NCBI GenBank assembly: GCA_017468055.1
Contig: JAFUJU010000012.1
Coordinates: 1 to 52,091, forward strand
Length of the DNA stretch: 52,091 bases
Source of the DNA: Elusimicrobiaceae bacterium
Lineage (GTDB): Bacteria > Elusimicrobiota > Elusimicrobia > Elusimicrobiales > Elusimicrobiaceae
Direction: 5' to 3'
Shown here: piece after piece, positions 25,335-33,384 of the stretch
How the letters are laid out: the number at the start of each line of letters is the position of its first letter
How positions within the stretch are numbered: the stretch's first letter is position 1
Position numbers and translations under genes: made by a program
Notes under the pieces: generated by a model
The model's input: the letters and a program-made list of their open reading frames with translations, nothing else
Told to the model about the DNA's origin: nothing
The model's database searches: none

Positions 25335-25343
25335 TGCTAAAAT
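25335..25343 (+). promoter_or_regulatory. Extended -10 upstream of ftsK
   Basis: TGCTAAAAT, an extended -10. The expected start is about 25350, one or two bases before the ATG at 25352, and there is no Shine-Dalgarno. It suggests a leaderless message. Confidence 0.5.
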
Positions 25344-25351
25344 ATATGTAT

Positions 25352-27679
25352 ATGGCAAAGTACTATTACGCCCGTAAAAAATCCAAGAAAAAAACACAAA
25401 AACAATCTTCCGTCCGCTGGCTGGCGTCGGCTCTGTACATTTTGGGCTTTGCGCTGGATGCATGGTTGTTTGCCATGCTGTGGTTTGGCCGCACGAAAGG
25501 AATCGGAAGCGAAGTTATACACTCGTGGTTTTTTCAAGTTTTTGGGCAAGGTGCTCCACTCATTCCCCTGTTTTTAACTTATTGGCTGGTACGCAGTCTG
25601 GTAAAAAAGACAACAGCCTTTTTCTTCTTTTTATTCGGGGCTCTGATTACCCTTTCCTCATTCTCTTCCGTGCTGACTATGTTGAAACTGATTTTTACCC
25701 AGTCTCAGATCAATGGCGGAGCCGTGGGGGAAAAACTGTTCTATTGTTTCTCTGATTTTGCCGGTCCTGTAGGAGCTTCTTTATTTTCTTTAGCTCTTTT
25801 GCTGGTTGGATTGCACATGTTGGTGGCCATTCCGTGGAAAACCATGATCCAAAAATCTATTGAATTTTTACGTGATGATTTTCAAGGCTGGATGGAAGCA
25901 CGGGCCGAGCTGAAAGAAAAAGTAAGAGAAGCCAAAGAAGAAATGAAAAAAGAGCTTCCTTCCAAAAAAGAAGCTCTCTCTGCTGACGAAGATTCTGATT
26001 CAGAAGAAGAGCCTTCCAAGCCCACTATTTACCGTCCTTCTACCCAAATTAAAGTGCCGGTAGCCGGAATGGTGAAAGAGTTGCCCCGTGCCTCCCATGC
26101 TAAAACTAAAGAAGACAAGAAAAAACAAACTACTCAAGAAGAACCCGAACAGACCGAACTGAAACCTTTTGATCCGGCCACTTTCCAACTGCCTTCTTTG
26201 GATTTACTCTCGGATCCGATCAACAACGGTGTTGTGGGTCCTACCGATGAGGAAATTGCAGAAGCTACCAAACGTCTGGAACAGACCTTAAAAGATTTTG
26301 AAGTGGGAGCCCACGTAACAGGCGTGTCCCCCGGCCCTGTGGTGACCCGTTATGAAATTAAGCCGGACTCCGGTGTATCCATTTCCGCCATTGCCTCATT
26401 GGCACGTGATATTCAGGCCAGTATGGAGGCCCGTTCTGTACGTGTAGAAGCACCCATTCCGGGAAAGAATGCCGTCGGCTTTGAAATTCCAAACGCACGG
26501 CCGGTTATGGTGACCATGAAAGAAATCTTGCAATCTCCCGTCTATGCTTCTTCAAAGGCTGTTTTGCCTATTGCCTTAGGCCGCTATGCAGACGGGAACC
26601 CTGCCGGCTCCGTAGCGGAAAAATGGCCCCATATTTTGATTGCCGGTGCCACCAATAGTGGTAAATCTATTTGTTTACATACAATTATTATGTCGCTTTT
26701 ATTCAAGCACAAACCCGATGAAGTCAAATTTTTAATGATTGACCCTAAACGGGTGGAGCTGACGTTATATGAAGGAATTCCGCATTTGTATGACCCCAAA
26801 ACCTCTTGCGATGATGTATCCGTGGTAACCAATGCCAACGAAGCCGCTAAATCTTTGCAAATGTTGGTAAAAGTCATGGAAAAACGCCTCAATATCATGC
26901 AGTTGGCAAAGGTCAAAAATATTGAAGGGTACAACCAATGGGCTAAGGAGCACAACGAAGAAAAGATGTTCTACATTTTCGTTATTATTGATGAAATGGC
27001 AGACCTTATGTTGCAGACGAAAGCCTCTATTGAAGACTCGGTCCAACGCTTGGCACAAATGGGCCGCGCTTTGGGGATTCACCTTATTTTATGTACCCAA
27101 CGTCCTTCCGTTAAAGTTATTACCGGTAATATTAAGGCCAACTGTCCTTCCCGCATTGCTCTACAAGTAGCCTCCGGAATTGACTCTAAGGTCATTTTGG
27201 ATGCCATGGGCGCAGAAAACCTGTTAGGTAAAGGGGACATGCTCTATCAAAGCACCTCTGATAAGGACCCCTTGCGCATCCAAGGCGCCTATGTAAGCGA
27301 AGCGGAAATTACCGCTGTGGCGGATTTCTTACGCAGCCAAGGCGCGCCGGATTATCCGGTCCAAATCTTGGCAGACCACAGTACCGCTATGCGACCGCAA
27401 GACGGGTTGGGCACTTCACCGGAAGAACTCCTGCAAGCCTTAACATTGATTACGGAACGCAGACGTGTCTCTCAAGATTTATTAAAAGCCCACTTTGGTT
27501 CTTCCGCCCGTGCGACCAATATTTTAAGCGTGCTGGAAATGAAAGGTTTTATTACCAAGCCGGAAGGATCCAACCGCTGGGAAATTCATTATGATTTAAT
27601 AGAGGCACAAATCCAAGCGATCCAAAATAAAGATACCGATAAATATCAGGAGCCGGAATATGAAACGGTTTATAAATAG
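25352..27679 (+). CDS. ftsK: DNA translocase FtsK/SpoIIIE
   Basis: Pumps chromosome-terminus DNA through the closing septum and helps dimer resolution. About 775 residues from ATG 25352 (MAKYYYARKKSKKK). The frame is open to 25298, but the extended -10 lies between, so the longer form is unlikely. It has four membrane segments (about residues 24-170), a charged linker (about 180-300), and the RecA-like motor with Walker A GATNSGKS and Walker B FVIIDEMADLML. The C-terminal gamma winged helix (LLQALTLITERRRVSQDLLKAHFGSSARATNILSVLE) reads KOPS-like sites. The C-terminus overlaps lolA by 20 bases. Confidence 0.96.
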   Translation: MAKYYYARKKSKKKTQKQSSVRWLASALYILGFALDAWLFAMLWFGRTKGIGSEVIHSWFFQVFGQGAPLIPLFLTYWLVRSLVKKTTAFFFFLFGALITLSSFSSVLTMLKLIFTQSQINGGAVGEKLFYCFSDFAGPVGASLFSLALLLVGLHMLVAIPWKTMIQKSIEFLRDDFQGWMEARAELKEKVREAKEEMKKELPSKKEALSADEDSDSEEEPSKPTIYRPSTQIKVPVAGMVKELPRASHAKTKEDKKKQTTQEEPEQTELKPFDPATFQLPSLDLLSDPINNGVVGPTDEEIAEATKRLEQTLKDFEVGAHVTGVSPGPVVTRYEIKPDSGVSISAIASLARDIQASMEARSVRVEAPIPGKNAVGFEIPNARPVMVTMKEILQSPVYASSKAVLPIALGRYADGNPAGSVAEKWPHILIAGATNSGKSICLHTIIMSLLFKHKPDEVKFLMIDPKRVELTLYEGIPHLYDPKTSCDDVSVVTNANEAAKSLQMLVKVMEKRLNIMQLAKVKNIEGYNQWAKEHNEEKMFYIFVIIDEMADLMLQTKASIEDSVQRLAQMGRALGIHLILCTQRPSVKVITGNIKANCPSRIALQVASGIDSKVILDAMGAENLLGKGDMLYQSTSDKDPLRIQGAYVSEAEITAVADFLRSQGAPDYPVQILADHSTAMRPQDGLGTSPEELLQALTLITERRRVSQDLLKAHFGSSARATNILSVLEMKGFITKPEGSNRWEIHYDLIEAQIQAIQNKDTDKYQEPEYETVYK

Positions 27680-28304
27680 TTTGATTTTATGTACCTGTTG
27701 TGCGGTTTTTGTAGGTGCGGGGCAACAGGCGCCCGTTTCCGCTGGTCAAAAACCGTCCAAAGATTATGTAGCTTGCTTTGCCCAATGGGATCAAAAATTA
27801 AATACACTGCAAACTCATTTTGTGCAAACCACGCAATATGACGGTGTTTTGATTAGCCGGTCAGAGGGGCAGATATCCTACCAAAAGGCCGGAAGCAAAT
27901 TAAGGTTGGATAATTTAGACGGTAAAAATATCAGCCAAAGTGCTTTTACCGATAAGAAAAAGATTTGGATTTTGGACGAAAAAGGCAAGGAAATCTCCAC
28001 CTTATCGTGGCAAGAATGGAGTGCCGGGCAACCGAATAAAGCTTTGTTTGATTTCGGTAATTATGCTGCATTGATTGCCAAACATCATGCGGTTATTTTA
28101 GAATATAAGCAGGATACGGTATTGCTTCGCTTGACACCTAAACAAGAGGGGGAAAACTATACTCTTTATGTAACCGTGCAAGAGAAAAATTGCTTTCCGA
28201 CGGACATCCGTATCGTTTCCGATTTAATGCAAACCTCCGCCGTACTGACAAATGTACAGATAAATGCGGCGTTAAAAGAAGATTTATTCAAGGGGATCAA
28301 ATAA
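27660..28304 (+). CDS. lolA: Outer-membrane lipoprotein carrier protein LolA
   Basis: Periplasmic chaperone that ferries lipoproteins from the LolCDE exporter to the outer membrane. 214 residues with a signal peptide (about residues 1-27). The mature protein has the LolA opening WDQKLNTLQTHFVQTTQYDGVLISRSEGQISYQKAGSKLRLDN and repeating beta strands of the half-barrel. An AGGAG Shine-Dalgarno lies inside the ftsK 3' end, 9 bases before the ATG, so translation follows ftsK. It supports a diderm envelope. pgsA follows after 3 bases. Confidence 0.88.
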   Translation: MKRFINSLILCTCCAVFVGAGQQAPVSAGQKPSKDYVACFAQWDQKLNTLQTHFVQTTQYDGVLISRSEGQISYQKAGSKLRLDNLDGKNISQSAFTDKKKIWILDEKGKEISTLSWQEWSAGQPNKALFDFGNYAALIAKHHAVILEYKQDTVLLRLTPKQEGENYTLYVTVQEKNCFPTDIRIVSDLMQTSAVLTNVQINAALKEDLFKGIK

Positions 28305-28307
28305 AAT

Positions 28308-28928
28308 ATGATGACACTAGCTAATAAAATCACGCTCACTCGGGCTGCTTTATCCATTGTAATGTTTATTTTTATTTTACTGCCTTTTGCGTGGGCCCGT
28401 CTAACGGCTACGCTTATTTTTATTCTGGCAGCCAGTACAGATTGGGTTGACGGAAAAATTGCCCGCCAAACCAATACCACCACCCCTTTCGGCGCGATTG
28501 TGGATCCGTTTGTAGATAAAATTTTAGTAGCGGCGGCTCTGTTTGCTTTCGTAGGTATCAAAGAATTAGACGTTCCTATTTGGGCGGTATTTTTTATCCT
28601 ATTGCGTGAATTGATGATTTCCACCTTGCGTGTTATCGCTGCTTTAGAAGGTAAAGTGATGGCAGCCGAACGCTGGGGAAAGTTTAAAACGGTTATTCAA
28701 ATGGTAGCCGTAGGCACTATCTTTTTTGTTTTAGATTTATACCATCTTTCCCATATTTTAAAAGGCAATGCGCAAAATGTTTGCCAAATTGCCTTTTATA
28801 CCTTGCGTCAGATTCCTTATGCCATTACAGCTATTGCTGCTATCATTACATGGATCAGCGCTGTTTCTTATTTGAGAAATAATTGGGAATTGTTGAGAAA
28901 ATCTTGGAGTTTGCCGTGCAAAAAGTAA
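28308..28928 (+). CDS. pgsA: CDP-diacylglycerol-glycerol-3-phosphate 3-phosphatidyltransferase
   Basis: Integral membrane enzyme making phosphatidylglycerophosphate, the first committed step to phosphatidylglycerol and cardiolipin. 206 residues. The CDP-alcohol phosphotransferase signature DG-x2-AR-x8-G-x3-D-x3-D is fully present (from DGKIAR to DPFVDK, about residues 48-72). About five hydrophobic helices are visible. It overlaps the next gene, pgpA, which performs the next reaction, so both steps of PG synthesis are adjacent. Confidence 0.94.
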   Translation: MMTLANKITLTRAALSIVMFIFILLPFAWARLTATLIFILAASTDWVDGKIARQTNTTTPFGAIVDPFVDKILVAAALFAFVGIKELDVPIWAVFFILLRELMISTLRVIAALEGKVMAAERWGKFKTVIQMVAVGTIFFVLDLYHLSHILKGNAQNVCQIAFYTLRQIPYAITAIAAIITWISAVSYLRNNWELLRKSWSLPCKK

Positions 28929-29407
28929 TAAATGCCTTGGCAACCGGTTTTTTTATCAGTTATTTGCCGGCATTGGTAATTCCCTTTAAAAAGAATACAG
29001 GGGCCGGATTTTTAGGAACGGCACTGGCCGTGCCTTTTGTCTGCTTTTTTCCGCATCATGTTGCCTTGTATTTAGTTGTTTTATCAGCTTTTGTATTGCT
29101 TTGTATTTGGATTTGCAAAAATGCAAAATTAGGCGGAAATTTTAAAGGGCATGACAACCCTAAAATTGTGATTGATGAGGCGGCAGGCTATTTTACGGCT
29201 CTGATGTTTTTGCCGCGGACATGGCCCTACCTGTTGGCGGCATTTGTACTGTTTCGCACTTTTGACACCTTAAAGCCGTGGCCTGTTAAGTATTTTGACC
29301 GTATGCCCAATGCCTTTGGCGTTGTATTTGATGATGTGGCCGCAGGCTTGTTGGCCAATATTGTTTTGCAGATTTTTGTAATACTTTCCCACGCAGGTAT
29401 TTTTTAG
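28916..29407 (+). CDS. pgpA: Phosphatidylglycerophosphatase A
   Basis: Removes phosphate from PGP to give phosphatidylglycerol. About 163 residues from the GTG at 28916, chosen because GGAG lies 7 bases upstream and it gives the family N-terminus (ALATGFFISYLP); an upstream TTG (28883) is less likely. Signatures are GAGFLGTALAVP, the catalytic HDNPKIVIDEAAGY, FRTFDTLKPWPVKYFDR and VVFDDVAAGLLANI. It overlaps pgsA by 13 bases, so they are translationally coupled. Confidence 0.93.
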   Translation: MQKVINALATGFFISYLPALVIPFKKNTGAGFLGTALAVPFVCFFPHHVALYLVVLSAFVLLCIWICKNAKLGGNFKGHDNPKIVIDEAAGYFTALMFLPRTWPYLLAAFVLFRTFDTLKPWPVKYFDRMPNAFGVVFDDVAAGLLANIVLQIFVILSHAGIF

Positions 29408-29415
29408 TATATGCG

Positions 29416-29445
29416 TTTGCATTCTATCTGAATGCCGATTTATAA
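29416..29445 (+). promoter_or_regulatory. Promoter of the tolQ operon
   Basis: -35 TTGCAT (29416-29421), 18-base spacer, -10 TATAAT (29440-29445). A Shine-Dalgarno AAGGAGAT precedes the tolQ ATG at 29471. Confidence 0.65.
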
Positions 29446-29470
29446 TTAAGTAAAAAATAAGGAGATATGT

Positions 29471-30109
29471 ATGGACTTTTCCAATATGACCAATTTGCGC
29501 GAATTATTCGCCGCCGGAGGACCGGTGCTGATTGCTTTATTACTGCTTTCAGTTTATTCATTATCGGTCATTTTAGAACGTTTCTTTACCTTTCGCAAGA
29601 GCATCGGCATTTCCCGTAAGTTGATGAATTACTGCCGGCATCCGCTTCATTCTGATAATTATGAAAAAGTAAAAGATGCCTGCACCAGAGAAGTGACGAA
29701 AAATTCACCGGCTGCACAGGTAATTATGGTTTTAATTAGTAAGCTGGACCGCCCGAAAAGCGAATTAAAAGAAATTGCTTCTTCCACCATTGATTGGGAA
29801 ATTACTAAACTGCAGCGCAAACTGACCGTACTGGGTACTTTGGGCAGTATTACCCCGTTTATCGGCTTATTCGGCACGGTCATCGGGGTTATGCACGCAT
29901 TTAAAGATTTAGCCGGAGCTACGGCCTCTGCGGGGGGAGCCTCCGTCGTAGCGGCCGGTATTGCCGAAGCTTTGATCAATACGGCCGCCGGTCTGTTTGT
30001 GGCCATTCCGGCCGTTATCGCCTACAACTACTTTTTATCCAAAACCGAATATTTTGGAAAAGAATTAGAAAATATGGCCGACGATATTATTTTCCAACAC
30101 CGCGGATAA
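29471..30109 (+). CDS. tolQ: TolQ/ExbB-family proton channel protein
   Basis: Inner-membrane subunit of the proton-driven motor that powers TolA or TonB. 212 residues. Three membrane segments are visible (about 14-35, 120-145 and 168-190). The family motif region is LGTLGSITPFIGLFGTVIGVMHAF, followed by GIAEALINTAAGLFVAIPAVIAYNYF. ExbB is an equally good name. tolR-like and tonB/tolA-like genes follow with 3-base and 1-base-overlap junctions. Confidence 0.93.
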   Translation: MDFSNMTNLRELFAAGGPVLIALLLLSVYSLSVILERFFTFRKSIGISRKLMNYCRHPLHSDNYEKVKDACTREVTKNSPAAQVIMVLISKLDRPKSELKEIASSTIDWEITKLQRKLTVLGTLGSITPFIGLFGTVIGVMHAFKDLAGATASAGGASVVAAGIAEALINTAAGLFVAIPAVIAYNYFLSKTEYFGKELENMADDIIFQHRG

Positions 30110-30112
30110 ACT

Positions 30113-30514
30113 ATGGCTCATAAAAGAAAAACCGTTATGTCTGAAATTAACATGGTGCCTTTTATTGACATCACGTTAATTTTGTTGATTATTTTTATGG
30201 TTATGAGTCCTATGCTTGTACAAATGCAGATGAACGTAGATTTGCCTAAATCTAATGCAGTGAATACCACCGCCGAAGATGATGTTATCCGCATTGAAGT
30301 ACAGAAAAACGGATCCATTCGCATAGATAACCGCAGTTATACTTTAGCCAATCTTGAAAAGGAATTGGTATTGCGCATGGGAAAAGCGAACAAAAAAACC
30401 ATTATGGTAGAGGCCGATAAAAATGTGCCTATACAAACGGTGGTGGACGTTTTTGATATCGCTAAAAAACTTGGCGCAGCCAAACTGGGGATAGGAGTCC
30501 TCTCTAAAAACTAA
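30113..30514 (+). CDS. tolR: TolR/ExbD-family protein
   Basis: Partner of TolQ/ExbB. 133 residues: a short cytoplasmic start, one membrane helix with the essential aspartate (MVPFIDITLILLIIFMV; Asp about 18), then a periplasmic domain with the strand pattern of ExbD/TolR (IRIEVQKNGSIRIDN, KTIMVEADKNVPIQTVVDVFDIAKKLG). The stop overlaps the next gene's ATG by one base (TAATG). Confidence 0.94.
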   Translation: MAHKRKTVMSEINMVPFIDITLILLIIFMVMSPMLVQMQMNVDLPKSNAVNTTAEDDVIRIEVQKNGSIRIDNRSYTLANLEKELVLRMGKANKKTIMVEADKNVPIQTVVDVFDIAKKLGAAKLGIGVLSKN

Positions 30515-31257
30515 TGAATCGTTATTTTGCGCTTTCTTGCGGATTACATTTATCACTTGCCCTGCTGGTTATGTTGCTTTTGGCGCCTTCAGCCAAAAAG
30601 GCTAAGACAACCTATACCATTGACTTCATTGGCAGCGGAAAAGTGATGTCTATGCAGGCTTCTTCCAAGCCGGCCTCTTCCGTTTCCGCCGAAAAAGCAA
30701 AAACCGAAACTAAGAAAACGGTGGCCCAAGCGGCCCCCGCCAAAAAAGCGGAAACCCCCAAAAAAGCCGATAAAAAGGCCTATCAGTCCAAAAGTGAAAT
30801 CTCTACCAAAAAGCAAACTAAGAAAAAGGCTACCCCTGCGCCGGCTCCTTTGGCCGCACCCAGTATTTTAGATGAGGTGGACGATAATCCGAAAGTGGTG
30901 GATACCAATTCTTCCCAACCCGACGGAAACGGTGAAGGAGAATTTGAAGGGGGGAATATTCAAACGGATTTTGCCACCTTTCCTTATCCTTGGTATATTA
31001 CCCAAGTGCGCAACAGTCTTTGGAGCCAGTGGGAAAAGCGCCGCCCCGTGGGGGTCACGCTTGGTACGTTGGTGTCTTTTGCCATTGCACGTGACGGAAA
31101 AATAAAAGATTTGAATATTGAAAAATCTTCGGGAGATGACAGTTTTGATTTTGCGGCTAAATCGGCCGTGATTAACGCGGGGCCCTTCCCGCCGCTTCCT
31201 ATGTTGTATGAGAAAGATGAACTTACTGTAACGGTAGAATTTAAACAGGAGAAATAA
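30514..31257 (+). CDS. TonB/TolA-family energy transducer
   Basis: 247 residues: an N-terminal membrane anchor (about 8-24), a long Lys/Ala/Pro-rich periplasmic spacer (about 45-125), then a TonB C-terminal domain (FPYPWYITQVRNSLWSQWEKRRP, IARDGKIKDLNIEKSSGDDSFDFAAKSAV, PFPPLPMLY). It spans the periplasm and passes motor energy to the outer membrane. Because TolB and Pal are not nearby, it could serve either TonB-type receptors or the Tol system. It is translationally coupled to tolR. Confidence 0.88.
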   Translation: MNRYFALSCGLHLSLALLVMLLLAPSAKKAKTTYTIDFIGSGKVMSMQASSKPASSVSAEKAKTETKKTVAQAAPAKKAETPKKADKKAYQSKSEISTKKQTKKKATPAPAPLAAPSILDEVDDNPKVVDTNSSQPDGNGEGEFEGGNIQTDFATFPYPWYITQVRNSLWSQWEKRRPVGVTLGTLVSFAIARDGKIKDLNIEKSSGDDSFDFAAKSAVINAGPFPPLPMLYEKDELTVTVEFKQEK

Positions 31258-31258
31258 T

Positions 31259-31762
31259 ATGAACGGTTGGGCGAAATTCTTTTTATTAATTGTGTGTTGT
31301 ATTTTTACACTGATTTTGTGGCCGCAGTATGATAAGACCGGCTTACAATTTATGGGTATGCTGTGTTTGTTATGGACGTGTATCATTTTACTGGTATCTA
31401 TTGTCGGAAATATTTTCGCCCTATACAAGTTTGAGTTTTTAAACCGCTTGGTCAGTTTGGCTTTTTTGGCGGCATTGTTGGCCTCCTTAATTTATTATTT
31501 TCCGTTGAAAAACGACCAAACCCCTTATCTGCGTATGAAAAATAATATTTGGCCCACAATTGCCGATGCAAAAGCAGGTATCCAACGCTTAACTTTTAAT
31601 TTTGATTTTGTCCGTCGTAACGTTCATAGAGAGGACAATTACGTAAACCAACAATTAAACAAGGCGTCTGCCAGTAAGAAAAATATCCAAAAAGCTGTCC
31701 AAAAAACACAAGAGGTATTGGATATCATCGTTGAACCGGCCGATGAGGAGAACGCACAATGA
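31259..31762 (+). CDS. Membrane protein of unknown function
   Basis: 167 residues. Three hydrophobic helices are visible at about residues 5-20, 31-54 and 64-82, followed by a polar C-terminal half with a predicted helix (QLNKASASKKNIQKAVQKTQEVLDII). AGGAG precedes the ATG. It begins one base after the TonB-like gene and overlaps the epimerase gene by ATGA, so it belongs to the tol operon. I do not recognise the family. Confidence 0.75.
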   Translation: MNGWAKFFLLIVCCIFTLILWPQYDKTGLQFMGMLCLLWTCIILLVSIVGNIFALYKFEFLNRLVSLAFLAALLASLIYYFPLKNDQTPYLRMKNNIWPTIADAKAGIQRLTFNFDFVRRNVHREDNYVNQQLNKASASKKNIQKAVQKTQEVLDIIVEPADEENAQ

Positions 31763-32715
31763 AGAAGACGGTATTAGTAACGGGCGGAAACGGATTTATT
31801 GGTAAGAAACTAACAGATGCACTCTTACAGGAGGGGTTTAAAGTTAGAATTGTTTCCCGCCGCTTGCCTAAACAACAACCGCTCAATCCGGACGTCAGCA
31901 TTGTACAAGCTGACTATCAGAATGTGGATTCTTTATGCAAAGCTATGAAAGGTTGCCACTATGTTTATCACTTGGCAGCTGCAATCTTTGGTTTTCAATT
32001 TAACGATTTTCATCGGGCTAATACCGTTGCCACCCAAAACATGGTCCAAGCCTCCAATCAAACGGAAGGTTTGGAACGTTTTATTTATGTATCCAGTTTA
32101 GCCGCCAGCGGTTTTGCCCCTACGGCCACCCAACCGCGCACGGAATCTGATACGCCAACTCCTTGCTCTGATTATGGTATTACCAAACTGGGGGGAGAAG
32201 AAGCCGTTAAAACTCTAAAAGAAGGTATTTCTTGGACCATTGTCCGCCCGCCCATTGTGTACGGAAAGAATGATTCCGGTGTTTCCAAAATTGCTTCTTG
32301 GGTTCGCAGAGGCCTGATGGTAAATACTTCCGGAAAAGGCCTTTTTAGCTTTGTCTATGTAGAAGACTTAGTGAAAGCTTTAGTCCTGATTACTCAGTTG
32401 CAAGGTACACATAAAGAAACTTTTTTTATAAGTGAGGAGGCCACTTATTTATGGCCGGTTTTTATTGAAAAAATGGCCGCTGCTATGGGAGTGCGTAAAC
32501 CTTTTATGCCCAATGCTCCGTTATGGGTCCTTAAAATAGCTGCCAATATCTATTCCTTTTTTGCCCGTATATCCGGCAGTCAGCCCGCCCTTAACTATGA
32601 TAAGGTGAAAGAGGCCGTCATTGCCGGTCACTGGATTTGCTCCAGTGCCAAATGGCGCGAGCTTAGCCGGCAGGAATTTACTTCTTTAGACGAAGGATTG
32701 AAAAAAAGTTTTTAA
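31759..32715 (+). CDS. NAD-dependent epimerase/dehydratase (extended SDR)
   Basis: 318 residues. The nucleotide-binding TGGNGFIGKKL (about 8-18) is the GxxGxxG motif of extended short-chain dehydrogenases. The catalytic pair YxxxK is in SDYGITKLGGE, with the serine of VSSLAASG before it. A typical family member acts on a nucleotide sugar or a dihydroflavonol/sterol-like substrate, and the sequence alone does not say which. It overlaps the preceding gene by 4 bases. Last gene of the tol unit. Confidence 0.87.
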   Translation: MKKTVLVTGGNGFIGKKLTDALLQEGFKVRIVSRRLPKQQPLNPDVSIVQADYQNVDSLCKAMKGCHYVYHLAAAIFGFQFNDFHRANTVATQNMVQASNQTEGLERFIYVSSLAASGFAPTATQPRTESDTPTPCSDYGITKLGGEEAVKTLKEGISWTIVRPPIVYGKNDSGVSKIASWVRRGLMVNTSGKGLFSFVYVEDLVKALVLITQLQGTHKETFFISEEATYLWPVFIEKMAAAMGVRKPFMPNAPLWVLKIAANIYSFFARISGSQPALNYDKVKEAVIAGHWICSSAKWRELSRQEFTSLDEGLKKSF

Positions 32716-32790
32716 CTTTTTTCATAAAAAATAACAAAATACTTTCATTATTTGTTATAATATTTAAGTCGTAATAATAAAATCTTTTTT

Positions 32791-32881
32791 GGAGAGGTGG
32801 CCGAGAGGCTGAAGGCAGCGGTTTGCTAAACCGCCATACAGGTTAATTCCTGTATCGAGGGTTCAAATCCCTCCCTCTCCG
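32791..32881 (+). tRNA. tRNA-Ser (GCU)
   Basis: 91 bases. Acceptor stem GGAGAGG/CCTCTCC with discriminator G at 32881, D arm, anticodon stem GCGGT/ACCGC with loop TTGCTAA (anticodon GCT at 32825-32827), the long variable arm of class II tRNAs (CATACAGG...CCTGTAT), and T arm GAGGG-TTCAAAT-CCCTC. It reads AGC/AGU codons. CCA is not encoded. A strong TATAAT box lies about 30 bases upstream (32755-32760), and a terminator follows. Confidence 0.96.
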
Positions 32882-32882
32882 T
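32864..32882 (+). repeat. Direct repeat, copy 1 (tRNA-Ser 3' end; att-like)
   Basis: CAAATCCCTCCCTCTCCGT, the last 18 bases of the tRNA plus one flanking base. It recurs exactly at 33083-33101, as expected of an integrase attachment core. Confidence 0.85.
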
Positions 32883-32890
32883 ATGAATTT

Positions 32891-32920
32891 AAAAAAGCAC
32901 CCGAAAGGGTGCTTTTTTAA
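32891..32920 (+). terminator. Terminator after tRNA-Ser
   Basis: Perfect 12-bp stem AAAAAAGCACCC/GGGTGCTTTTTT with a GAAA tetraloop. Confidence 0.95.
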
Positions 32921-33082
32921 TTTATAATGAATGGCAGCGGCATAAACTGCTTTATGCCGCGTAGGGATTTGAAAACCGCAGCGATGTTTTTGTTTGAGCC
33001 GATTTAAAAGTTCCACTCGGCGAAAGGCAAAAACCGCGAGGCCGGACTGCAGGCGTTTTGAGTCAACAAAACGACCGGAAGG

Positions 33083-33101
33083 CAAATCCCTCCCTCTCCG
33101 T
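33083..33101 (+). repeat. Direct repeat, copy 2 (duplicated tRNA-Ser 3' end)
   Basis: Exact 19-base copy of 32864-32882. The rest of a tRNA is missing around it (no matching T-stem 5' side or acceptor 5' side), so it is not a second tRNA gene but looks like the far boundary of an integrated or excised element. Confidence 0.85.
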
Positions 33102-33118
33102 TTTACTATACAAATGAT

Positions 33119-33145
33119 TTCCCCGCCGAAAGCGGGGATTTTTTA
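33119..33145 (+). terminator. Second terminator after the duplicated tRNA end
   Basis: Stem TCCCCGC/GCGGGGA with a 5-base loop and a run of six T, directly after the second repeat copy. Confidence 0.88.
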
Positions 33146-33217
33146 TGCCTTTATCGTCGTAAAACATATAAAGATGTGTAAAGGTATGAAAAGGCAAATC
33201 AAGAAAAAATGAGAAAA

Positions 33218-33269
33218 AAGTGGGGGACGAAATGGGGGACGCATGATTTTTGAAAAGTGGGGGACAACA
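33218..33269 (+). repeat. Three GTGGGGGAC-type repeats
   Basis: (G/A)TGGGGGAC occurs three times in about 50 bases, between the duplicated tRNA end and the msbA promoter. It could be a remnant of a repetitive integrase-gene end or a protein-binding array; nothing decides which. Confidence 0.55.
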
Positions 33270-33327
33270 CTTCCCTTTTTTTACAAGATTCTTTTATTAC
33301 TTCTCCCGTATTAGACAATATAAAATA

Positions 33328-33336
33328 TGCTAAAAT
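33328..33336 (+). promoter_or_regulatory. Extended -10 promoter of msbA
   Basis: TGCTAAAAT, identical to the elements before tyrS and ftsK, about 49 bases before the msbA ATG. Confidence 0.5.
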
Positions 33337-33384
33337 TAGTCTATATATAGTATTAAATAACGGATTTGTCCTTTTGGAGTTTTT

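Larger units (their letters stand above)
32882..33384. other. 503-bp gene-free region after tRNA-Ser
   Basis: Contents in order: tRNA terminator (32891-32920); a perfect 10-bp hairpin GCGGCATAAA/TTTATGCCGC (32937-32960); an 11-base inverted copy of the tRNA T-arm (AGGGATTTGAA, 32963-32973); a weak GCCGA/TCGGC hairpin (32998-33021); a perfect 7-bp hairpin CGTTTTG/CAAAACG (33054-33073); the second tRNA-end copy (33083-33101); another terminator (33119-33145); three G-rich repeats (33218-33269); then the msbA promoter. Short open frames here read through these structures and look spurious. Confidence 0.7.

Noticed and set aside
29471-31257. Complete Tol-Pal system
   Set aside because: Only the TolQ, TolR and TonB/TolA-like genes are here; TolB and Pal are not next to them, so an ExbBD-TonB role is equally possible.
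32843-33085. 80-codon minus-strand frame across tRNA-Ser and the downstream element
   Set aside because: It reads through the antisense of the tRNA, a terminator and hairpins, has no ribosome-binding site, and codes for no recognisable domain; it is a by-product of the structured DNA.
33083-33101. A possible second tRNA-Ser gene
   Set aside because: Only the 3' end is present; there is no acceptor 5' half, anticodon arm or complete T stem.
32864-33384. CRISPR array or phage remnant near the tRNA
   Set aside because: Repeats are not evenly spaced with unique spacers, and no integrase, phage or cas gene is present in the window.
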